Translations under genes and position numbers: made by a program
Assembly: GCA_007135355.1 (NCBI GenBank)
Contig: SLJA01000234.1
Location: 1 to 9,924 of the forward strand
From: Wenzhouxiangella sp.
Lineage (GTDB): Bacteria; Pseudomonadota; Gammaproteobacteria; Xanthomonadales; Wenzhouxiangellaceae
DNA length: 9,924 bases
Direction of reading: 5' to 3'
Notes under the pieces: generated by a model
What the model was told of the DNA's origin: nothing
The model's database searches: none
Seen by the model: only the letters and a program-made list of their open reading frames with translations
In this document: piece after piece, positions 6,863 to 9,924 of the stretch
Numbering within the stretch: the first letter of the stretch is position 1
How the letters are laid out: every line of letters starts with the position of its first letter

Positions 6863-8043
6863 GTCTGTTCGACAAGTTCCAGCCGCTGGCAGCGGCACGC
6901 GCTACCCTTGGCGATGTGTCGCCGGCACCCATTGCCACGCCCATCGAGGCCGTGCTGTCGGCGACGCGCGGCCGCATCGGCGGCAAGGAAGTTCTGCTGG
7001 CCGGCACCAACAACTACCTGGGCCTGACCTACGATCCCTCAGTCCTGCGCGCGGCCGCGGAAGCACTGGCCGAACTTGGCTCCGGCACCACCGGGTCGCG
7101 TATGGCCAACGGCAGCTATGACAGCCATCGCGGACTGGAAAATGAGCTGGCGAAGGCCTTTGGCTGGTCATCGGCCATGGTCTTTTCAACCGGCTACCAG
7201 GCCAATCTGGGCAGCCTGTCGGCCCTGGCCGGCAAAGGCGACTACCTGCTGCTGGACTCGGACAGCCACGCCAGCATTTACGACGGCGCCCGCTTGAGCC
7301 AAGCCGAAACCATCCGCTTCCGCCACAACGACCCCGAAAACCTCGATCGCCGCCTCGAACGCCTTGGCGCCGATGCTGCGCGCGCCCTAATCGTGGTCGA
7401 AGGCCTTTACTCCATGCTCGGTGATCAGCCACCGCTGGAGGAGTTCGTCAAGGTCAAAGAACGCCATGGCGCCTGGCTGTTGGTCGACGAGGCCCACTCG
7501 TTCGGCGTGTTCGGCGAGCGCGGCTTGGGATTGACCGAGGCCAGCGGACTGCTCGATCGGGTCGATTTCGTCGTCGGCACCTTTTCCAAGAGCCTGGCCG
7601 GCATCGGCGGCTTTTGCGTCTCGCCGCATCCGGAGCTGGAGTTGATGCGTCTGGCCTGCCGCCCCTACATCTTCACCGCCTCGCCCTCCCCGGCCACCAT
7701 CGCCGGCACCCGGGCCGCGCTCCGCCGCCTGGTCGAAGGCCAGGATTTACGCGCCCAGCTGCATCGCAATTTCAACCGCCTGTACGCGGGAGTGCGCGAG
7801 TTGGGCTACCGCATGGGCAGCGAACAGCCCGGACCTGTCGCAGCCATTATCCTGCCTGATCGCGCCAGCGCCCTGCACCACTGGCGCAGCCTGCTCGAAG
7901 CAGGCGTCTACGCCAACCTGATGATTCCGCCGGCCACGCCAGCCGGACTGAATCTCCTGCGGATTTCCCTGAGCGCGGCGCACAGCGACGAAGACGTGGA
8001 TCTGATTGTCGGGGCTCTGGCGGAGATCAACGTTCCGGCCTGA
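6859..8043 (+). CDS. spt: Serine palmitoyltransferase (Spt), PLP-dependent alpha-oxoamine synthase
   Basis: A 394-residue soluble alpha-oxoamine synthase. Spt condenses L-serine with palmitoyl-CoA or an acyl-ACP, releasing CO2, to give the 3-keto long-chain base, the committed step of sphingolipid synthesis. The internal aldimine lysine is K244 in GTFSKSLAGIGG. H137 of HASIYDG stacks on the PLP ring, D210 of DEAHSFG binds the pyridine nitrogen and H213 completes that motif. DEAHS-(F/M)-G favours Spt over the related KBL and BioF enzymes, which usually have DEAHATG or similar. The length fits bacterial homodimeric Spt (about 400 residues). No membrane segment is seen. ATG 6859 overlaps the ACP stop by 4 bp. 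Because an acyl-AMP ligase and an ACP are co-transcribed, the natural acyl donor is more likely acyl-ACP than acyl-CoA, which is an inference. The gene ends the rightward operon. Confidence 0.93.
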   Translation: MSLFDKFQPLAAARATLGDVSPAPIATPIEAVLSATRGRIGGKEVLLAGTNNYLGLTYDPSVLRAAAEALAELGSGTTGSRMANGSYDSHRGLENELAKAFGWSSAMVFSTGYQANLGSLSALAGKGDYLLLDSDSHASIYDGARLSQAETIRFRHNDPENLDRRLERLGADAARALIVVEGLYSMLGDQPPLEEFVKVKERHGAWLLVDEAHSFGVFGERGLGLTEASGLLDRVDFVVGTFSKSLAGIGGFCVSPHPELELMRLACRPYIFTASPSPATIAGTRAALRRLVEGQDLRAQLHRNFNRLYAGVRELGYRMGSEQPGPVAAIILPDRASALHHWRSLLEAGVYANLMIPPATPAGLNLLRISLSAAHSDEDVDLIVGALAEINVPA

Positions 8044-8075
8044 TCGGCTGAACATATGCCTGTAGAGGGTTCCGA

Positions 8076-8290
8076 GCATCCGGGGGTGTCGGTGGCCTTC
8101 GGGCCGGACGGGACGATCGACTTTGGCGGTGGTTTCTGGTTTCTTGGAGCTGGGTGCCCGTCAAGCTCCTTTCGCGATACTTCTCGGGTCGTGCCGGTTC
8201 CATCGGGCGGCTTAGCCACGCCTGGATGCTGAAAGAACGTGCTGGCTTCCGCGCCCCGTCCGCCCCGAATCCACCAACACCCCCGGATGC
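8076..8290. repeat. Long imperfect inverted repeat, arms of about 37 bp, 142-bp centre
   Basis: Arm 8076-8112 pairs with the complement of 8255-8290. The outer 14 bp, GCATCCGGGGGTGT and its complement, are perfect. Overall about 33 of 37 positions agree with one single-base gap. The centre holds a further GGATGC copy at 8224-8229 and a small GGAGCT/AGCTCC hairpin. No target-site duplication was seen at the ends. It could be a MITE-like or dispersed palindromic element, or a folded 3' end of the spt transcript. Confidence 0.75.
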
Positions 8291-8356
8291 AGCAGATTTG
8301 AGAGATGGGAGGGGGAGGCAAGACTAAGCTCCCTGCTCAATCCCGAATGAAGCCCC

Positions 8357-8384
8357 CCTGAAACCTGAAACCGGAACCCTGAAA
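8357..8384. repeat. Short heptad tandem array (CCTGAAA units)
   Basis: Four adjacent 7-bp units at 8357, 8364, 8371 and 8378. Three are CCTGAAA and the third is CCGGAAC. On the complement they read TTTCAGG. Translations of such GGTTTCAGG strings (GFRFQVSG) appear as spurious small ORFs in bacterial annotations. It is probably a simple repeat prone to slippage and not a gene. Confidence 0.7.
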
Positions 8385-8415
8385 CCGAGGTTCTTATCCC
8401 TGCACCCATCTATCA

Positions 8416-8626
8416 GCGGGGAGTGGTGTCGGCTGCTGGCAGGCCGTGGGTCGCGGAAGCGGGCAGGCGCTCACCGCATCCATCCGACCCACTAGCTCAT
8501 GAACGAAAGCGAGAGCCGGGACGTGGCAGGAAAGGAGTCTCGGTGGCACCAAAGCGCCCCTGAACCAGACAACCCAGAAATGCCGATCTGACCCACGGCC
8601 TGCCAGCAGCCGGCACCACTCGCCGC
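8416..8626. repeat. Second long inverted repeat, 37-bp arms with 2 mismatches, 137-bp centre
   Basis: Arm 8416-8452 matches the complement of 8590-8626 at 35 of 37 positions, with differences only at 8420/8622 and 8429/8613. The inner 23 bp are identical. This is too long and exact to be chance and could form a stable hairpin or cruciform. The size and spacing resemble the element at 8076-8290, although the arm sequences differ. It lies directly downstream of the NeuB-like gene on the minus strand. Confidence 0.85.
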
Positions 8627-8672
8627 CCCCCCAACTCCCACGGCTCGTCAGCAGCCGATACCGCTCGCCGCC
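8592..8672. repeat. Imperfect direct repeat, two 36-bp units, 45-bp period
   Basis: Units 8592-8627 and 8637-8672 agree at 30 of 36 positions, and all six differences are transitions. The first unit is the right arm of the inverted repeat at 8416-8626, so the same sequence is present three times here: once inverted and twice direct. The last unit ends 10 bp before the stop of the NeuB-like gene. Confidence 0.8.
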
Positions 8673-8682
8673 GACCCCTACC

Positions 8683-9924
8683 TCACCAGCCCTCGACGAT
8701 GGTTTTGCGCTCCATCGTATCCATCCGCGCGATCGCCTCGTCGGCATAGTACGAATCGCTGCGAATCGACTGGGTCGAGATTTCGGCAAAGATGCAGCCC
8801 TTGCGGGTGCGGAACGCGTGCAGCTGGTCGCGCTCGACCAGCAGCTTGTCGCCCGGCTTCAGATGAACGATGTCACCCTCGAGATCCACCTCCAGATCGC
8901 CCCACAGCATATGGAAGGTTTCTTCCTTGCGCTTGTGCTTGTGATGCGGGTGCTTCTGGCCCGGCAGCATGATCAGGAACTTGTTGCAGTACTCGCGGTT
9001 GATCGAGTTGATCAACACGCAGCCGGTTTCGCGAAAGCGGTCCAGGCCATAGTGGTGCGAGACCTCGATGCTGATGTCGTCGCCCAGCGCGATGCCGGCC
9101 TCGTAGAGCTGGCCCTTGGCGTCGTGCAGAATGCCGCGCAGCTGGGTGTATTGATCGTGCTGGGCGTGCTCGAACACCGCCTCGTTCTCTGCGTAGTCGC
9201 GGCTGGCGATGAAATGCGCGCGGTACTGGCCGAACTGGCCTGAGGTCAGCTGACCGTCCTGGCACGGCATGGCAAAGAACACATCATCACGCTCGATGGC
9301 CTCGCCCTGCTTGATCGCCCGGCGCGCAAACACGCCGCGCTGCAGCTGCAAGAGCGACTCGTACTCGCCCTGGCTGACGTGCTTGCCGTCATCCACGCCG
9401 CAGATGGCGCGCGCGCGCTGGGCGGCAGCAATCCACTGACCGGCCTGTTCGGGGTTCATGGAGTACTTGTTCAGGCTGATCTGGTCAGTGGCCACGCCGA
9501 AGTGACGCTCGAGCAGCTTGGCCCCCTTGGCCACGGCCAGCATCACCACCTCGGTATTGTCCGGCGCTTCGTGACCGGAATAGCCGATGGTCACGTAGGG
9601 ATAGCGACGGATCATCTTGGCCATGAAGTTCAGCGCATGCTGCTCGGCCGGCGTCGGATACAGCGACACGCAGTGCATCACCGCCAGTTCGGGCACCCGC
9701 TTGTGCAGGAAGGTCACCAGGTTGTCGATTTCGTAGATCGACAGGCCCCCGGTCGATGCGATGACCGGCTTGTTGGCCTTGGCGATTTCTTCCAGCAGCG
9801 GCCAGTCGGTAGCCGAGCAACTGGCCACCTTGATGATCTCGACGCCCAGTGCCTGGCACAGGCCGACCGAGGGCTCGTCGAACGGCGTGGCCACGGTCAC
9901 CAGGCCCGCGGCCCGGGTGGCGTC
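8683..9924 (-). CDS. NeuB-type nonulosonic acid synthase with SAF and C-terminal cupin domains (5' end outside window)
   Basis: The 3' part (413 codons) of a larger gene. The frame is open to the right edge and the first visible start-like codon (GTG 9900) lies inside the barrel, so the true N-terminus is outside. NeuB-type synthases condense phosphoenolpyruvate with a hexosamine-derived sugar to make sialic, pseudaminic or legionaminic acid for surface glycans. Visible TIM-barrel motifs are IIKVASCSATDWP, VIASTGG, HCVSLYPTP, GYSGHE and LERHF. The last two differ from the commoner SDHT and EKHF forms. A SAF/antifreeze-like lid follows at about 9345-9198 (RGVFARRAIKQGE), which normally closes over the neighbouring active site. 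The final part is a cupin-like barrel (about 8990-8745) with HPHHKHKRKEE metal-ligand-like residues, resembling D-lyxose isomerase-type cupins. The substrate cannot be inferred from this fragment. It converges on spt and probably belongs to a separate polysaccharide locus to the right. Confidence 0.85.
   Translation of the reverse strand, partial: DATRAAGLVTVATPFDEPSVGLCQALGVEIIKVASCSATDWPLLEEIAKANKPVIASTGGLSIYEIDNLVTFLHKRVPELAVMHCVSLYPTPAEQHALNFMAKMIRRYPYVTIGYSGHEAPDNTEVVMLAVAKGAKLLERHFGVATDQISLNKYSMNPEQAGQWIAAAQRARAICGVDDGKHVSQGEYESLLQLQRGVFARRAIKQGEAIERDDVFFAMPCQDGQLTSGQFGQYRAHFIASRDYAENEAVFEHAQHDQYTQLRGILHDAKGQLYEAGIALGDDISIEVSHHYGLDRFRETGCVLINSINREYCNKFLIMLPGQKHPHHKHKRKEETFHMLWGDLEVDLEGDIVHLKPGDKLLVERDQLHAFRTRKGCIFAEISTQSIRSDSYYADEAIARMDTMERKTIVEGW

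Larger units (their letters stand above)
8044..8682. other. 639-bp convergent intergenic region, repeat-rich, no convincing gene
   Basis: This gap lies between the 3' ends of spt (plus) and the NeuB-like gene (minus). Open frames here are short, lack family resemblance and mostly translate the repeats. It contains two long imperfect inverted repeats, a heptad array and a direct repeat, described separately. No classical intrinsic terminator (GC hairpin followed by a T run) was recognised for either gene, although the hairpins could still affect transcript ends. A 58-codon frame at 8056-8232, from an ATG 13 nt after the spt stop, was examined but has no recognised relatives. Confidence 0.75.

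Noticed and set aside
7908..8409. Minus-strand open frames across the spt end and the intergenic repeats, including a GFRFQVSG-like peptide
   Set aside because: They translate the antisense of spt, the inverted repeat and the TTTCAGG array; no independent coding evidence.
8357..8672. CRISPR array
   Set aside because: The repeats are few, differ in orientation and lack regular unique spacers; no cas gene is present.
8044..8682. Intrinsic terminators for spt and the NeuB-like gene
   Set aside because: Strong inverted repeats are present, but their loops are over 130 nt and no T run follows on either strand.
8394..8789. 131-codon minus-strand frame with an internally repeated peptide
   Set aside because: The peptide repetition comes from the 45-bp DNA direct repeat, and the frame overlaps the end of the NeuB-like gene on the same strand.

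Overview
The window is a GC-rich stretch of Gram-negative, proteobacterial chromosome. Gene style and the best-remembered family resemblances fit a gammaproteobacterium of the Xanthomonadales/Wenzhouxiangella type, but this is an inference. The main content, about positions 1-8043, reads as a bacterial sphingolipid (ceramide) cluster arranged as two divergent operons around a 207-bp control region at 3651-3857.

Leftward operon (minus strand, 3650 to beyond position 1): a GNAT-fold acyltransferase of the bacterial ceramide synthase (bCerS) family, a small MobA-like nucleotidyltransferase resembling the CpgD type, then LptF and LptG. LptG runs off the left edge. All four genes overlap their neighbours by 4-17 bp, so they look translationally coupled.

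Rightward operon (plus strand, 3858-8043): a fatty acyl-AMP ligase/acyl-ACP synthetase, an extended-SDR reductase (CerR family), an acyl carrier protein and serine palmitoyltransferase (Spt). The last three are joined by ATGA stop/start overlaps. Known pathway logic, from Caulobacter work, is as follows. The ligase activates a fatty acid and loads it on the dedicated ACP. Spt condenses acyl-ACP with serine to a 3-keto long-chain base. bCerS N-acylates it and CerR reduces the ketone. The linked nucleotidyltransferase suggests a CDP-activated head group. The linked LptF/LptG pair suggests dedicated export of the lipid from the inner membrane, which is the least established part of the system.

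From 8044 to 8682 there is no convincing gene. Instead there are two long imperfect inverted repeats with arms of about 37 bp, a short CCTGAAA heptad array, and a nearby direct repeat. This lies between the end of spt and the end of a convergent gene. That gene (8683 to beyond 9924, minus strand) encodes a NeuB-type nonulosonic acid synthase with a SAF domain and a C-terminal cupin domain. It is probably part of a separate surface-polysaccharide locus. No tRNA, rRNA, CRISPR array, transposase or phage gene was recognised.
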